The notes under the pieces: generated by a model
What the model was told of the DNA's origin: nothing
Seen by the model: only the letters and a program-made list of their open reading frames with translations
Databases searched by the model: none
Made by a program: the position numbers and the translations under genes
Assembly (NCBI GenBank): GCA_024402535.1
Contig: JAKSTN010000012.1
Coordinates: 1-64,000 of the forward strand
Direction of reading: 5' to 3'
Origin: Treponema sp.
Lineage (GTDB): Bacteria; Spirochaetota; Spirochaetia; Treponematales; Treponemataceae
DNA: 64,000 nt
In this document: positions 1-9,052 of the stretch, piece by piece
Numbering within the stretch: the stretch's first letter is position 1
Layout of the letters: the number at the start of each line of letters is the position of its first letter

Positions 1-150
1 TGTGTACCATCCTCTGATCATAAAATACCACCCCAGTATATGAATCAGTACTCCCCACGGAAAACTTCCGCCCCAAGTGGGAGTTTCTTATTCATATCAT
101 CGGTGATTTTTAATGATTGTTTAGGAATTTATTTTCTGTATGGATTTTAA

Positions 151-1185
151 TCAGCGGTCCAGGTCTTTTCCCCGAACCCCAAAATCTTTCTGACGCTGGC
201 GTACTTCCTGAATAATCACATTGTCTTTTTCAAGGTAATCAATCAGATCCCAGTGATAATCAAGTTCTTCCGGAGGAAAAAGCGGCGGAGGATCAGGTTT
301 TCGGCGGGAATTCTGAATTCTGACAATTTCCATCAGCTCTTCAAAGGATTTTTTATCAAGAAGACGCTTCAGATAAACATCATTTACTGCGCAGATTGTT
401 TTTTCTTCATTATAAAGAACGTCTTTCCCGTCAAAAGGAACTTTTACAGGGACTTTATCAAGATTCCTTACATAAACCCTGCGACCGGGAACACAAGTGT
501 ATACATTTCCTGCCGAAAAAATCTGTTTCGAAAGTGTATATTCAGTATCATTGCCTTTCTGACTTTTTATTACTGCTTCAAGCTCAGAATCAAAATCCAT
601 TTTACTTTTCCAGAAACGGATTTTATACATTTCATCAGTCTCATTATTAATAAACCAGGACCAGAGATTTTCCTGTTCTACCTGACTTGAAACCTTTATT
701 CCGTCAGTTACAACGTTACCCATCCAGAAACCGGGATGGTTTCCGTCAGAAAGCCAGAATTCAAGAAAAATTTTATCATCAATCAAAGCGAAGGGAACAT
801 AAGTGATATCGTATTTATCGTAAGTCAGTTTTAGTTCATAAGCTGAAGATTTCCCCGAAGAAGAACCTTCAGAAAGCCAGAGCGGCGCGGCATCGGCAAG
901 AACAAACACTGATTTTTTTGTAGTTGCTGAATTACGGTCCCGTTTGAAATCTTTTGAATAATCTTCATGTTCAACAACACGGTCCAGATACCAGCCGTAA
1001 TAATCTTTCAAAATTATTACAATTCGGTCTTCTTCCTGAACCTGTTCAAAAAAAACATAACGATCCTTTCCTTCCCAAATACCGTACAAAGAATCAGGAA
1101 TGTCTGCAAAAAGAGAAAAACTTAATATTAAAGAAGCAATAAAAACAAAGGCTTTTTTCAATTTTCTTCTATATACTAAACTCAT
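151..1185 (-). CDS. Exported hypothetical protein
   Basis: I do not recognise this 344-residue protein. The N-terminus has basic residues (RRKLKK) followed by a hydrophobic stretch ending near LFA at about residue 27, a good Sec signal peptide, so it is probably periplasmic or surface-exposed. The first half reads like a small beta-rich domain (SLYGIWEGKDRYVFFEQ), followed by a charged C-terminal region with a proline-rich DPPPLFPPEEL segment. No lipobox is visible. The ATG overlaps the stop of the upstream glycosyltransferase gene (ATGA), so the two are probably co-transcribed. The function is unknown; a lipocalin-like fold would be a guess. Confidence 0.75.
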   Translation of the reverse strand: MSLVYRRKLKKAFVFIASLILSFSLFADIPDSLYGIWEGKDRYVFFEQVQEEDRIVIILKDYYGWYLDRVVEHEDYSKDFKRDRNSATTKKSVFVLADAAPLWLSEGSSSGKSSAYELKLTYDKYDITYVPFALIDDKIFLEFWLSDGNHPGFWMGNVVTDGIKVSSQVEQENLWSWFINNETDEMYKIRFWKSKMDFDSELEAVIKSQKGNDTEYTLSKQIFSAGNVYTCVPGRRVYVRNLDKVPVKVPFDGKDVLYNEEKTICAVNDVYLKRLLDKKSFEELMEIVRIQNSRRKPDPPPLFPPEELDYHWDLIDYLEKDNVIIQEVRQRQKDFGVRGKDLDR

Positions 1186-2240
1186 TTCAATACATTTAGA
1201 GTTTCGGCAACTGTTGTTTCCCAGTTAAATGTAGAAACACGATCCGCACCTTTTCTAATCATTTCAGAACGCAAATCCTGATCCTGTACAACTTTTTCCA
1301 TTAAAGAAGCCATTTCATTTATGTCGTCCGGATCAAAATACAAAGGAGCATCTCCTCCAATTTCAGGAAGTGCACCGCTGTTTGAACAGATCACAGGAAC
1401 ACCGCATGCCATAGCTTCAAGAACCGGCATTCCAACCCCTTCATTTCTAGCAGGGAAAATACAAGCATCACTTCCGGCATAAAGCTTTGCAAGACTTTCA
1501 AACTGGAAATAACCTGTAATAAAAATATCTTCAGCACAGGAACTGTCAAAAGCTGCCTTATGAAGTACTTCCGAATATTCCCCGTCATTTCCAGCAATAA
1601 CGAGACGCTGAGGAAGGCCTGTTTTCTCCTTAAAAATCTCAAAAGCCTTTACAAGATTCAGATGATTTTTTTCTACGCCCGAAATACTTGAACAGTAAAT
1701 GAAATAAGGTCTCTTAATTGCAAAGGGTTTAATATCAAGAATATCAGAATCAAGATTCAATACAGGATAAAAAATTTTATGATCAAGGCCATTATGAACA
1801 ACACGGATTGAAGATTCGGAAAATCCATTTTCAACAAGGTCTTTTTTTATTATTTCTGAGAATGCAATTATATAATCAGCTTTCTTAAGATTCTTTTTTA
1901 GGATTTTTCGCTGTTTTTTATCTTTCAAAACTGAATAAAGATAATTTATCAAAACAACACTTTTAGCCTTTCCGCACTTTATAAAACATTTTTCTGGAGC
2001 CGGAAACAGCACTGCTTCATATTGATTTTTACTGATTATTTTTGATGCATTTTTATCATTTAGAACAGATATATACGAAAGTTCTGTTCCTGATGTATAT
2101 ATAAAACGGTCTTCTTCAAGACCTAAAATTTCAAAGGAATATTCGTCTGATTTCGGAAGATTTGAGATAAAGGACAAAAGAAAGGAACCTGCCCCGTTTC
2201 TTGCATGATTACAGCCACAAGTATTAATACCGATTTTCAT
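1182..2240 (-). CDS. Glycosyltransferase, GT4 family (GT-B fold)
   Basis: Predicted retaining glycosyltransferase that moves a sugar from a nucleotide-sugar donor to a cell-surface glycan or glycolipid. The N-terminus (KIGINTCGCNH, then GAGSF) is the usual acceptor-side start. A helix-loop with ADYIIAFSEIIKKDL and VVHNGLD precedes the donor domain. The donor site carries the EX7E motif (NEGVGMPVLEAMACGVPVI, glutamates at about 267 and 275). Length of 352 residues is normal for the family. A TTG lies five codons upstream, but the ATG at 2240 is the better start. It overlaps the following exported-protein gene by 4 bases. Acceptor and donor cannot be read from sequence. Confidence 0.88.
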   Translation of the reverse strand: MKIGINTCGCNHARNGAGSFLLSFISNLPKSDEYSFEILGLEEDRFIYTSGTELSYISVLNDKNASKIISKNQYEAVLFPAPEKCFIKCGKAKSVVLINYLYSVLKDKKQRKILKKNLKKADYIIAFSEIIKKDLVENGFSESSIRVVHNGLDHKIFYPVLNLDSDILDIKPFAIKRPYFIYCSSISGVEKNHLNLVKAFEIFKEKTGLPQRLVIAGNDGEYSEVLHKAAFDSSCAEDIFITGYFQFESLAKLYAGSDACIFPARNEGVGMPVLEAMACGVPVICSNSGALPEIGGDAPLYFDPDDINEMASLMEKVVQDQDLRSEMIRKGADRVSTFNWETTVAETLNVLK

Positions 2241-2296
2241 ACTATAATTTTCCAAAACCTGAAGAAAAAAGTCAAGAAATTATGTAGAATTAAATC

Positions 2297-3412
2297 ATGG
2301 ATAATTCTTTTGACCTGATTTCACAGAAAATCAAAGAAAAACTTGCAGAACAGAATATTACTTCTCCAACAAACGTTCAGAACAAAATCATTCCAATGAT
2401 TTTTGAACATAAAAACGTTCTTTTTCAAAGTGAAACTGGAACAGGTAAAACATTTGCATACCTGTTACCACTGATAGAACGCCTTGAACGGGACACAGAC
2501 CAGACTTCCGTAAAAATCATTATTACAGCTCCAACTTTTGAACTTGCATCCCAGATTAACCTGGCAGCAAAATCAATTACAGACAGAAAAACAGCACTTT
2601 TTATTGGCGGTGCTCCACTGAAACGTCAAATTGATGCGCTTAAAGAAAAACCTCAGATTGTAATCGGGACTCCTGCCCGACTTGTTGAACTCATCAACCT
2701 TAAAAAGCTTAAAGTTTCAAATGCTGTAGCGATTATTTTTGACGAAACTGACCGCATGGTAAAAAAAGAGCTGATTGAGCCAACATCTGCCCTGCGGGAC
2801 TGCATGCCGGAAAACATTCAGGTAATTGCCTGCTCCGCCACAATCAATTCACAGGTTTCAAAATTCTTTACAGAAACAGAAAGCGTTGTTATGCCACAGG
2901 AAGACGTCCTTAAAAAACGTATTACACATTGGGCTATCTACGCTGAATACCGTGATAAAATTGACACACTCAGAAAATTTCTTGCAGCAGAAAATCCTGG
3001 CAAAGCCCTTATTTTTACAAGCCGTGCAGACCAGGTTGAAAACATCTATCAGAAACTCCGCTTCAAAAAAGTTGACTGCATGGCACTTCACGCAAAAGCT
3101 GACAAACAGCTTCGTAAAGCCGCCATCGATAAATTCCGAAGCGGAAAATGCCGCATTCTGGTTACCAGTGATTTAAGTGCCCGCGGCCTTGATATTGCAA
3201 ATGTTACCCACGTAATCCAGATGGACCTTCCACATGATGAAGACTTTTTCGTTCACCGTTCAGGACGTACAGCCCGTGCAGGAAAGACAGGAATCAATGT
3301 TCTCATTGGCGATGAATATGAAATGCACAAGTTTGCCCTTCTTGAAAAAAAACTTGGCATCTGCGTATATCCAAAAGAAATAATAAACGGAAAAGTTGTA
3401 GCTCCGGAATAA
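2297..3412 (+). CDS. DEAD-box ATP-dependent RNA helicase
   Basis: RNA helicase core of two RecA domains with almost no extensions (371 residues). Visible motifs: Q-motif region with SPTNVQNKIIP, motif I SETGTGKT (45-52), Ia PTFELA (79-84), GG (104-105), TPARL (125-129), motif II DETD (149-152) instead of DEAD, motif III SAT (180-182), then the second domain with IFTSRADQVE, TSDLSARGLDIANVTHVIQ and motif VI HRSGRTARAGKTG. Likely roles are mRNA turnover or ribosome assembly. It is transcribed divergently from the glycosyltransferase gene and has no partner gene behind it. The missing basic C-terminal tail suggests a general helicase rather than a DbpA-type rRNA-specific one. Confidence 0.9.
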   Translation: MDNSFDLISQKIKEKLAEQNITSPTNVQNKIIPMIFEHKNVLFQSETGTGKTFAYLLPLIERLERDTDQTSVKIIITAPTFELASQINLAAKSITDRKTALFIGGAPLKRQIDALKEKPQIVIGTPARLVELINLKKLKVSNAVAIIFDETDRMVKKELIEPTSALRDCMPENIQVIACSATINSQVSKFFTETESVVMPQEDVLKKRITHWAIYAEYRDKIDTLRKFLAAENPGKALIFTSRADQVENIYQKLRFKKVDCMALHAKADKQLRKAAIDKFRSGKCRILVTSDLSARGLDIANVTHVIQMDLPHDEDFFVHRSGRTARAGKTGINVLIGDEYEMHKFALLEKKLGICVYPKEIINGKVVAPE

Positions 3413-3503
3413 TCTAGGATTAAATCAAATAGATTACTCCCAGTCCGCATAAGGTTAAGTATTCTTAAAGCTTAAGTCGAGCGAAGAATGTCACACCGAT
3501 TCG

Positions 3504-3526
3504 GTTTTGCTCACGCAAAACTTTTG
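3504..3526 (+). terminator. Possible weak terminator after the helicase gene
   Basis: A 7-bp inverted repeat, GTTTTGC-tcac-GCAAAAC, is followed by TTTTG. It lies about 90 bases beyond the helicase stop. The stem is short and AT-rich, so it may instead be part of a small intergenic palindromic element. The rest of 3413-3640 shows no gene that I can support. Confidence 0.35.
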
Positions 3527-3642
3527 TATAAGTGATATGCCTGTCTTAACGGGAAATGATTTTGTAAAAAAAAGAATTTTAGAAATGGGTGTTTTCAGTA
3601 AGTTATCTTATAGTCAGAAATAAGTCATACACAATAGGCCAT

Positions 3643-3682
3643 AAAAAAAAGCACTGCAGTGAGTTATACTCAACCACAGTGC
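3643..3682 (-). terminator. Intrinsic terminator after flgE
   Basis: On the minus strand GCACTG pairs with CAGTGC. An inner TGAGT/ACTCA helix is separated from it by a small bulge, and the stem is followed by eight T. It sits about 25 bases past the flgE stop. A T-rich run on the other side could also let it stop plus-strand transcripts. It closes the flagellar transcript, so flbD and motA do not follow flgE here. Confidence 0.85.
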
Positions 3683-3707
3683 CTTTTTGTTTTACATATT
3701 ACCTAAC

Positions 3708-5099
3708 TTAGCGTTTCAGGCTCAATACAGTTTCCAGCAGAGTATCTGCTGTTGTGATTGTCTTTGAGTTAGCCTGGAAACCACGCTGTGTAACGATCAT
3801 GTCTGTCATCTGTTCAGAAAGGTCAACGTTAGACATTTCCAGTGCACCGGCTAACAGAGAACCGTTTCCGGCAACTCCTGATTCACCGATTTTTGCCATA
3901 CCAGAGTTGATAGATTCAACGTATGTGTTGTCTCCGGCTTTTTCAAGACCCTGGTTGTTTGTGAATGTAGCCAGAGCAACACGACCGATTGTACGGTTTG
4001 TTCCGTTTGAGTACACACCAGTAATTGTACCTGTTGAGTCAATCTTGAATGTATCAAGGTAACCAAGAGTGTATCCATCCTGGAAGTAAGCTTTTGTTGT
4101 AGACTTAGAAGCAGACTGAGTTACAGTGTTTACTGCACTTCCGATTGTTCCAAGATTAATATTCATTGTCTGGCGGTAAGGATTTCCTTCTCCGTCAGCG
4201 TTGCTTTCTGGAACTGTGTAAGAAGCCTGAAGAACAACTGAACCTGCAGGATTTGTTACGTTTCCGGCAGAGTCTGTTACACTTTCAAGAAGTCCATAGT
4301 TATCAAAGTTGATGAGAAATGTATTTTCCATTCCGTCTGTTGTACCAAGACCAATACGTGTCTGTGTGAAATCAGCATTGTCAGCATCAACATTTACAGT
4401 TGCCTGCCACTGGTTTGGATTTCCAGGAACTCTTGTGAAAGAAATTGAAAGGAGGTGTTCATTACCGAAGCTGTCATAAATCTTCTGTTCTGTATTCCAT
4501 GTTGCTTTTGCAATGTCAGCAGCCGATGCACCTTCCTGGATTTCAGGAGTATTTTTATTCAGGTTACAGGCATAGTTGATGTTTGTTGTTTCTTTTGCAG
4601 GATCTTTTGAGCCAACAGGAATTGTCAGATCTGTTGGAGTTGCAGCTGTCTGAACTACCATTTCTCCGTCCATTTCACGAGCCATCCACCCCTGAACTCT
4701 CATACCGTTTGAAGGATTAACAAGAGTTCCGTTCATATCAAGACCAAAGGCACCATTACGTGTGTAGAAAGATTCTTCACCGTTTTTCATGATAAAGAAA
4801 CCATTTCCCTGGATTGCCAGGTCAGTACTGATTCCAGTTGACTGAAGGTTTCCCTGTGTAAATACGTTGTCAATTGAGGCAACTGTCATACCAAGACCAA
4901 CTTCTTTAGGGTTTACACCACCAACTTCATCAGTTGGTTTTGCAGCACCTGACATCTGCTGGCTGATCATATCCTGGAAGTTTACGCGGGCGCGTTTGAA
5001 ACCTACAGTATTAACGTTTGAAATGTTGTTTCCGATTACATCCATGCGTGTCTGGTGGTTCTGAAGTCCTGAAACGCCTGAATAAAGTGATCTCATCAT
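3708..5099 (-). CDS. flgE: Flagellar hook protein FlgE
   Basis: Structural subunit of the periplasmic flagellar hook, the universal joint between rod and filament. The N-terminus carries the classic rod/hook signature ([28 protein letters not shown]) and the C-terminus the partner helix ([20 protein letters not shown]). The middle has FlgE D1/D2 repeats. At 463 residues it is longer than enteric FlgE but normal for treponemes. Lys165 and Cys178-Asn179 occupy the positions I know from Treponema denticola FlgE, where Lys and Cys form a lysinoalanine cross-link between subunits. Start is the first ATG of a Met-Met pair; a weak AGAGGT precedes it. It follows flgD and ends in a terminator. Confidence 0.97.
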   Translation of the reverse strand: MMRSLYSGVSGLQNHQTRMDVIGNNISNVNTVGFKRARVNFQDMISQQMSGAAKPTDEVGGVNPKEVGLGMTVASIDNVFTQGNLQSTGISTDLAIQGNGFFIMKNGEESFYTRNGAFGLDMNGTLVNPSNGMRVQGWMAREMDGEMVVQTAATPTDLTIPVGSKDPAKETTNINYACNLNKNTPEIQEGASAADIAKATWNTEQKIYDSFGNEHLLSISFTRVPGNPNQWQATVNVDADNADFTQTRIGLGTTDGMENTFLINFDNYGLLESVTDSAGNVTNPAGSVVLQASYTVPESNADGEGNPYRQTMNINLGTIGSAVNTVTQSASKSTTKAYFQDGYTLGYLDTFKIDSTGTITGVYSNGTNRTIGRVALATFTNNQGLEKAGDNTYVESINSGMAKIGESGVAGNGSLLAGALEMSNVDLSEQMTDMIVTQRGFQANSKTITTADTLLETVLSLKR

Positions 5100-5130
5100 A
5101 TAGCTTACCTCTTAGTGTTTATTACCTTTT

Positions 5131-5568
5131 TTAGTTATAAATTGCGGCAATCTGTTCCATGCTATAGTACATGCCGTTTACCATAATCTGTGGATTATCT
5201 CCACGAGTTGCAGCTTCTACAACGCCGCTTGTTGTTGTTTCACCCACGTTCAATTCAACTGTTTTCCCCAATGTTGAATAAGCTTCCTGACTGTTCATCA
5301 TACTTGCAAGACGTGAAAAAGAAGTAGACATATTTGTCATCTGTTCCAGAGAAGAGAACTGAGCCATCTGTGAGATGAACTGAGTATCTTCCATAGGGCT
5401 TGTTGGATCCTGATTCTGAAGCTGTGCAATCAAAAGTTTAAGAAAATCATCTTTTCCAAGTTCATTTGATTTCATGCGTCCATCAGACTGATTCTGTTTA
5501 TTGAAAGTATTTACTGCATTGTCTACAGCAAACTTTTCACCGGCACTCATTGTTGTATTTATGTCCAT
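5131..5568 (-). CDS. flgD: Flagellar hook assembly scaffold FlgD
   Basis: Cap protein needed to polymerise FlgE at the tip of the growing hook and then discarded. The 145-residue protein contains the conserved FlgD N-terminal block ([41 protein letters not shown]). The C-terminus is short: it ends soon after a small beta segment ([14 protein letters not shown]) and lacks the Ig-like/FlgD tudor domains of enteric FlgD, as is usual in spirochaetes. It lies between fliK and flgE, 31 bases before flgE, the standard spirochaete order. Confidence 0.95.
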   Translation of the reverse strand: MDINTTMSAGEKFAVDNAVNTFNKQNQSDGRMKSNELGKDDFLKLLIAQLQNQDPTSPMEDTQFISQMAQFSSLEQMTNMSTSFSRLASMMNSQEAYSTLGKTVELNVGETTTSGVVEAATRGDNPQIMVNGMYYSMEQIAAIYN

Positions 5569-5621
5569 ACATAACCCCTTACCGCTCCCACCTTTGCGGT
5601 ATGCTTTTTATTTTTCGGCAT

Positions 5622-6995
5622 TTAAGCCACAATGTTTATTCCAAAATTCAAAATTCTTGAAGAATCTTCAGAGAAATCGCTGCTCTCTACAGGAAGTGCT
5701 TCATCAAGAGAAGCATATTCACGTCTTCCATAAAAAGCATTCTGATTCTGCTGTTCCTGTTCTGCAAACTGTTGACCAGAACTGTTTCCTGAAGAATTAT
5801 AAGAAACTTCAAACGAAGCATTTTCATATCCGTTTTTCATAAAAGCTTCTCTAAGACTTTCAGCATTATTCTTGAAAACTTCCAGAGCTTCTTTTGTATT
5901 AACGGCTATATGACCTGTAATTTTGTCCCCGTCCAAAGAAAGTGTCATCTTTACACTTCCGATATCATCCGGATGAAGAACAAGATTAATTGTGCCTTTG
6001 TTATTGTCTTTAAGAATAATATTTCCAGTCTGAACAATTTCCGAAGCATTTGCCTGAATCTGATTATTCAGCATTGCCTGAAAGTTTGAACCGTCACTGG
6101 CTGCAACCTGAGCATTTGAAGAAAGAACAGATTCAGAAATATTTCCCTGTGCCGACTGAAGATTCATTTCAATAGTAGCACTGTCGTTTCCAGTCATTGT
6201 TACTTTCATTTTTGGTTCTGCATTATCCAGAACAGTTTTTTCAACAGGTTCTTTTTCAGTCCTTAAATCTGTTACATTTATTTTTGATTTTAATTTATCA
6301 AAAGAAGATTCTTCTTTTGCTGTAACATTTTCCGATACAAATCCAGTTTCATTTTCTGATTGTAACTTTTCAGCTGTAGCTAAGAATTCCAGAGGATTTT
6401 CAACAGATTCTTTTTGTGCACTTTCAAGAGCAAGAGTTTCATCAGAAACAATTTCAAATTCAAAATCATCTGAAACTTCAAGATTCTTACCTTTTGAAAG
6501 AAGTGCAATACGTTCTGCATCCCCTTGATCTGCAATTCTATCCAGAAGTTCACCAGAAACTTTTCCAATTTCAAGATTTGTTTCTTCACTTACAGATTCA
6601 ATATTCTCTTCAACAACAAGATTCAGTCTTGAATAAGCAAAAAGTTCAGATTTTCTGTCATTTTCTTCAGATTCAGTTTCTGCAACTTCTGTTTTACGTG
6701 ATTTTTCTTCACTTTTCACAGATTCAGAAGCTTTTTCATCAACTTTTTCTGTTTTTTCGTTTTTTGAATCTTTTGCGGAAGTAACTTTTGAATCATTTTC
6801 AGGTGTTTTTTCAGCTGCATCAGCAATTTTCACATCTTCTTTTGAAGATGCTGTCTGATTCTCAGAATTAATTCCCGCAAGAAGTTCGCTGAAGGATTTT
6901 CCATTTCTGGAATACTCACGAACCGGTTCCTGAAGAGAAGTTGCATTCTGGAAATCAGGCTGTTTTACAGCCACAAGGATTTCAGTTAGTTCCAT
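5622..6995 (-). CDS. fliK: Flagellar hook-length control protein FliK (FlbC/Tap1 type)
   Basis: Exported molecular ruler that sets hook length and switches export specificity through FlhB. The long N-terminal two-thirds is low-complexity and Glu/Ser/Lys-rich. The C-terminal 150 residues form the hook-length domain, with GTINLVLHPDDIGSVKMTLSL and a helix that includes EALEVFKNNAESLREAF. I place the start at the ATG at 6995 (MELTEILVAVK), giving 457 residues. A longer frame begins at a TTG at 7064, but that lies inside the terminator hairpin of the preceding gene and encodes an unlikely leader. Assignment rests on the C-terminal domain and on gene order before flgD-flgE. Confidence 0.9.
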   Translation of the reverse strand: MELTEILVAVKQPDFQNATSLQEPVREYSRNGKSFSELLAGINSENQTASSKEDVKIADAAEKTPENDSKVTSAKDSKNEKTEKVDEKASESVKSEEKSRKTEVAETESEENDRKSELFAYSRLNLVVEENIESVSEETNLEIGKVSGELLDRIADQGDAERIALLSKGKNLEVSDDFEFEIVSDETLALESAQKESVENPLEFLATAEKLQSENETGFVSENVTAKEESSFDKLKSKINVTDLRTEKEPVEKTVLDNAEPKMKVTMTGNDSATIEMNLQSAQGNISESVLSSNAQVAASDGSNFQAMLNNQIQANASEIVQTGNIILKDNNKGTINLVLHPDDIGSVKMTLSLDGDKITGHIAVNTKEALEVFKNNAESLREAFMKNGYENASFEVSYNSSGNSSGQQFAEQEQQNQNAFYGRREYASLDEALPVESSDFSEDSSRILNFGINIVA

Positions 6996-7029
6996 ACTGA
7001 AATCATCGGAATAAAAAAACTTTAGTTTA

Positions 7030-7059
7030 GAAAAAAAATAAGGCGCAGAACTGCGCCTT
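7030..7059 (-). terminator. Intrinsic terminator between flbB and fliK
   Basis: AAGGCGCA-gttc-TGCGCCTT followed by a run of T on the minus strand, directly after the flbB stop codon. The 8-bp GC-rich stem is convincing. It implies that fliK-flgD-flgE have their own promoter in the short gap, or depend on read-through. Confidence 0.85.
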
Positions 7060-7071
7060 TTCAAGAATTGA

Positions 7072-7698
7072 TTAATTTAAGCTTTCAGGTTTAGAAAGCA
7101 TTTTTCGCTGGATTTCTGCAGCCCGGTCAGCCGGCATAAGACTAAGCCAGTAAGATCCCATAGAAGAACTTCCACTTTCAACAGCAATTTCTTCTACACG
7201 GCGAAGAACGTCAATACAAGTCTGATCATCCAGAGCTTCAAGAATTGCAACAGCGTTTTCAGGACGCATACCATTCAGATTTTCTGCAATCTGAGTTATA
7301 TTCACCATTTTTTCGTTGTACTTGTTTACAGTCTGATCAAAAGTCTTTTCCCGTTCTTCCTGATTTTTTTCTCTTTCAAGAAGCTCTGTTGCAACTTTTT
7401 CATTCTGCTTTTCAACTTCTGCTATGTCAGTTTCCCGCTTATCAAGCTCTTCTTTAAAAATATCCAGAGCTTCACGCTGTTTTGCAAGACGGTCAGCGTC
7501 AAGGTCGCCGGTTACAGGCTTACTTTGAGTTGTAGAAATAGAAACCTGAGGTTCTTTTCCAAGAAGCTTGTAAACAGGTGCAAAAAGGGAATTAACATGA
7601 ATCAGTCCCAGAAAGTTGAACCATAAAAGTCCGCCAAGAACCAGAATCACAATGATAATGAGTAAAACTATTGATTTACCTATTCCCTTTCCAGCCAT
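7072..7698 (-). CDS. flbB: Periplasmic flagellar collar protein FlbB
   Basis: Spirochaete-specific component of the motor-associated collar, which recruits other collar and stator proteins. Visible parts: one N-terminal membrane anchor (about residues 9-31, Ile/Leu/Val-rich), a long charged coiled coil (about 66-125, EELDKRETDIAEVEKQNEKVATELL), then a compact C-terminal MgtE-N-like domain (NAVAILEALDDQTCIDVLRRV ... MPADRAAEIQRKML). The order flbB-fliK-flgD-flgE matches the Borrelia motility operon as I know it, which supports the name. Upstream, however, lies hexokinase rather than fliJ. AGGGGA stands before the ATG. Confidence 0.88.
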   Translation of the reverse strand: MAGKGIGKSIVLLIIIVILVLGGLLWFNFLGLIHVNSLFAPVYKLLGKEPQVSISTTQSKPVTGDLDADRLAKQREALDIFKEELDKRETDIAEVEKQNEKVATELLEREKNQEEREKTFDQTVNKYNEKMVNITQIAENLNGMRPENAVAILEALDDQTCIDVLRRVEEIAVESGSSSMGSYWLSLMPADRAAEIQRKMLSKPESLN

Positions 7699-7725
7699 GC
7701 TTTTCCCCTGCTTAAAACTTTTTTA

Positions 7726-9009
7726 TTAAATCAAACCGCTGATTGCAGCACCAAGTGTAATATCATTTTCGCACGAAACAATCTTCCAGTAAATACCTGA
7801 CTGGCGTGTAAGGATTTCATCCAGCTGAGCATATACTCTTTCACGAATCATAGGTGTTTTGAAGAATGTTGAACCGTTACACAGAATACAAACTGGTTTT
7901 GCGGCATTTTTTCCCATTCCTGTCTGAAGAACACATGCTACAAGAATAGCAGCGCCGTAACGGGCTGAACGTTCAACAATAGCATCACAAATCTGAAGAA
8001 TCATATTATAATCATCTTCTGTAGCATTTTCAGCACACATTTTTCCAAGCACCAGGCTTGTATCATATGGTTTTTCCATGAAATTGCTCATTTCAATAAG
8101 TGTAAGTTCTGTAAGAGCTGAAAGTGCTTTATTCATTTTTTCACTGAACAGATTATCTTTGGCAGCTGTTGTAAGTGCATAGAAACCGATTGGTCCAAGA
8201 TATGCACCTGAACATGATTTTTCCAGAAGGAATGAACCAGGCTTTACAGTTTTTGCATCAACAGCCAGGTCAAAATCAGAACGGTTTACAGAAGTATATT
8301 TTCCAGATTCACAAACAATAATCTGACGTTTGATTCCACAAACATCACAGTTTTCCTGAATGTAAGCTGCATTAAGACCTGTTCCAAGAATCATACCGAT
8401 GTATGAAGAAACTTCATTTGCTGGCATTACGGAAGCCCCAGCCAGAAGAGCTGCTACTGTATCATTACACAGAGTAATGCGTTCAATTTTATTCCAGCCT
8501 TTTTCTTCCAGTGTTTTTACAAGACTTTCTCCAACTTTTGCACCTACAACCTCAGGAGCTTTTACTTCTTTAGAGAAACCAAGAAGAATTCCGTCTCCGT
8601 CTTCTGTAATAGTCATAGGATATGAGAAACAGAAACCAATGCGGTTTGCTTTATTTTTAAGATGTTCAAGATTTGCAGCAATCTGATCAAAGAATTCTTT
8701 GCGATTCAATTCCCGTTCGATTCCAGGCATGCGTGTTTTTTCCATATCAGAAATAGAAGCATTGCCGTCTGCATCAAATGTAACAAGACATGAACGGAAG
8801 TTTGTTCCGCCGGCATCAATAACAATTACACTCTGGTTTACAGCTTTCTTTTCTGGTGGCAGGCAGAATGTACGAATCATATCTTCATCAGCTTTTTCGC
8901 CTTTAAGACCGGCGCGCATATCAGAAAGAAGACCTTCTGCTGTCATTTTTACATCAACATGATTAATAAAATTATGTTTTGAAAGGAATGCTGCAACTTT
9001 AGCGTTCAT
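7726..9009 (-). CDS. Hexokinase
   Basis: Phosphorylates glucose and similar hexoses with ATP, the entry step to glycolysis for sugars imported by ABC transport. The actin-like ATPase fold is recognisable from the phosphate-1 motif (VIVIDAGGTNFRSCLVTF, about 61-78), the substrate loop (FCFSYPMTITEDGDGILLGFSK), the LCNDTVAAL segment and the LGTGLNAAYI loop. The length (427) and sequence style fit the eukaryote-like hexokinase found in treponemes rather than a ROK glucokinase. A GGAG sits 8 bases before the ATG. It lies 44 bases after miaA and 27 before flbB, suggesting one transcript. Confidence 0.92.
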   Translation of the reverse strand: MNAKVAAFLSKHNFINHVDVKMTAEGLLSDMRAGLKGEKADEDMIRTFCLPPEKKAVNQSVIVIDAGGTNFRSCLVTFDADGNASISDMEKTRMPGIERELNRKEFFDQIAANLEHLKNKANRIGFCFSYPMTITEDGDGILLGFSKEVKAPEVVGAKVGESLVKTLEEKGWNKIERITLCNDTVAALLAGASVMPANEVSSYIGMILGTGLNAAYIQENCDVCGIKRQIIVCESGKYTSVNRSDFDLAVDAKTVKPGSFLLEKSCSGAYLGPIGFYALTTAAKDNLFSEKMNKALSALTELTLIEMSNFMEKPYDTSLVLGKMCAENATEDDYNMILQICDAIVERSARYGAAILVACVLQTGMGKNAAKPVCILCNGSTFFKTPMIRERVYAQLDEILTRQSGIYWKIVSCENDITLGAAISGLI

Positions 9010-9052
9010 TTTTATATCTCCAGACAGGGATTACCCTTTTTAATTTCGGATA

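Noticed and set aside
1..168. Open plus-strand frame reaching in from the left edge
   Set aside because: The translation shows no known domain and overlaps the 3' end of the exported-protein gene; support is too weak. I see nothing else in bases 1-150 apart from an imperfect hairpin near 49-100.
6996..7064. N-terminal extension of FliK from a TTG at 7064
   Set aside because: The extension is encoded by the terminator hairpin of flbB and its T-run; the ATG at 6995 gives a sensible N-terminus.
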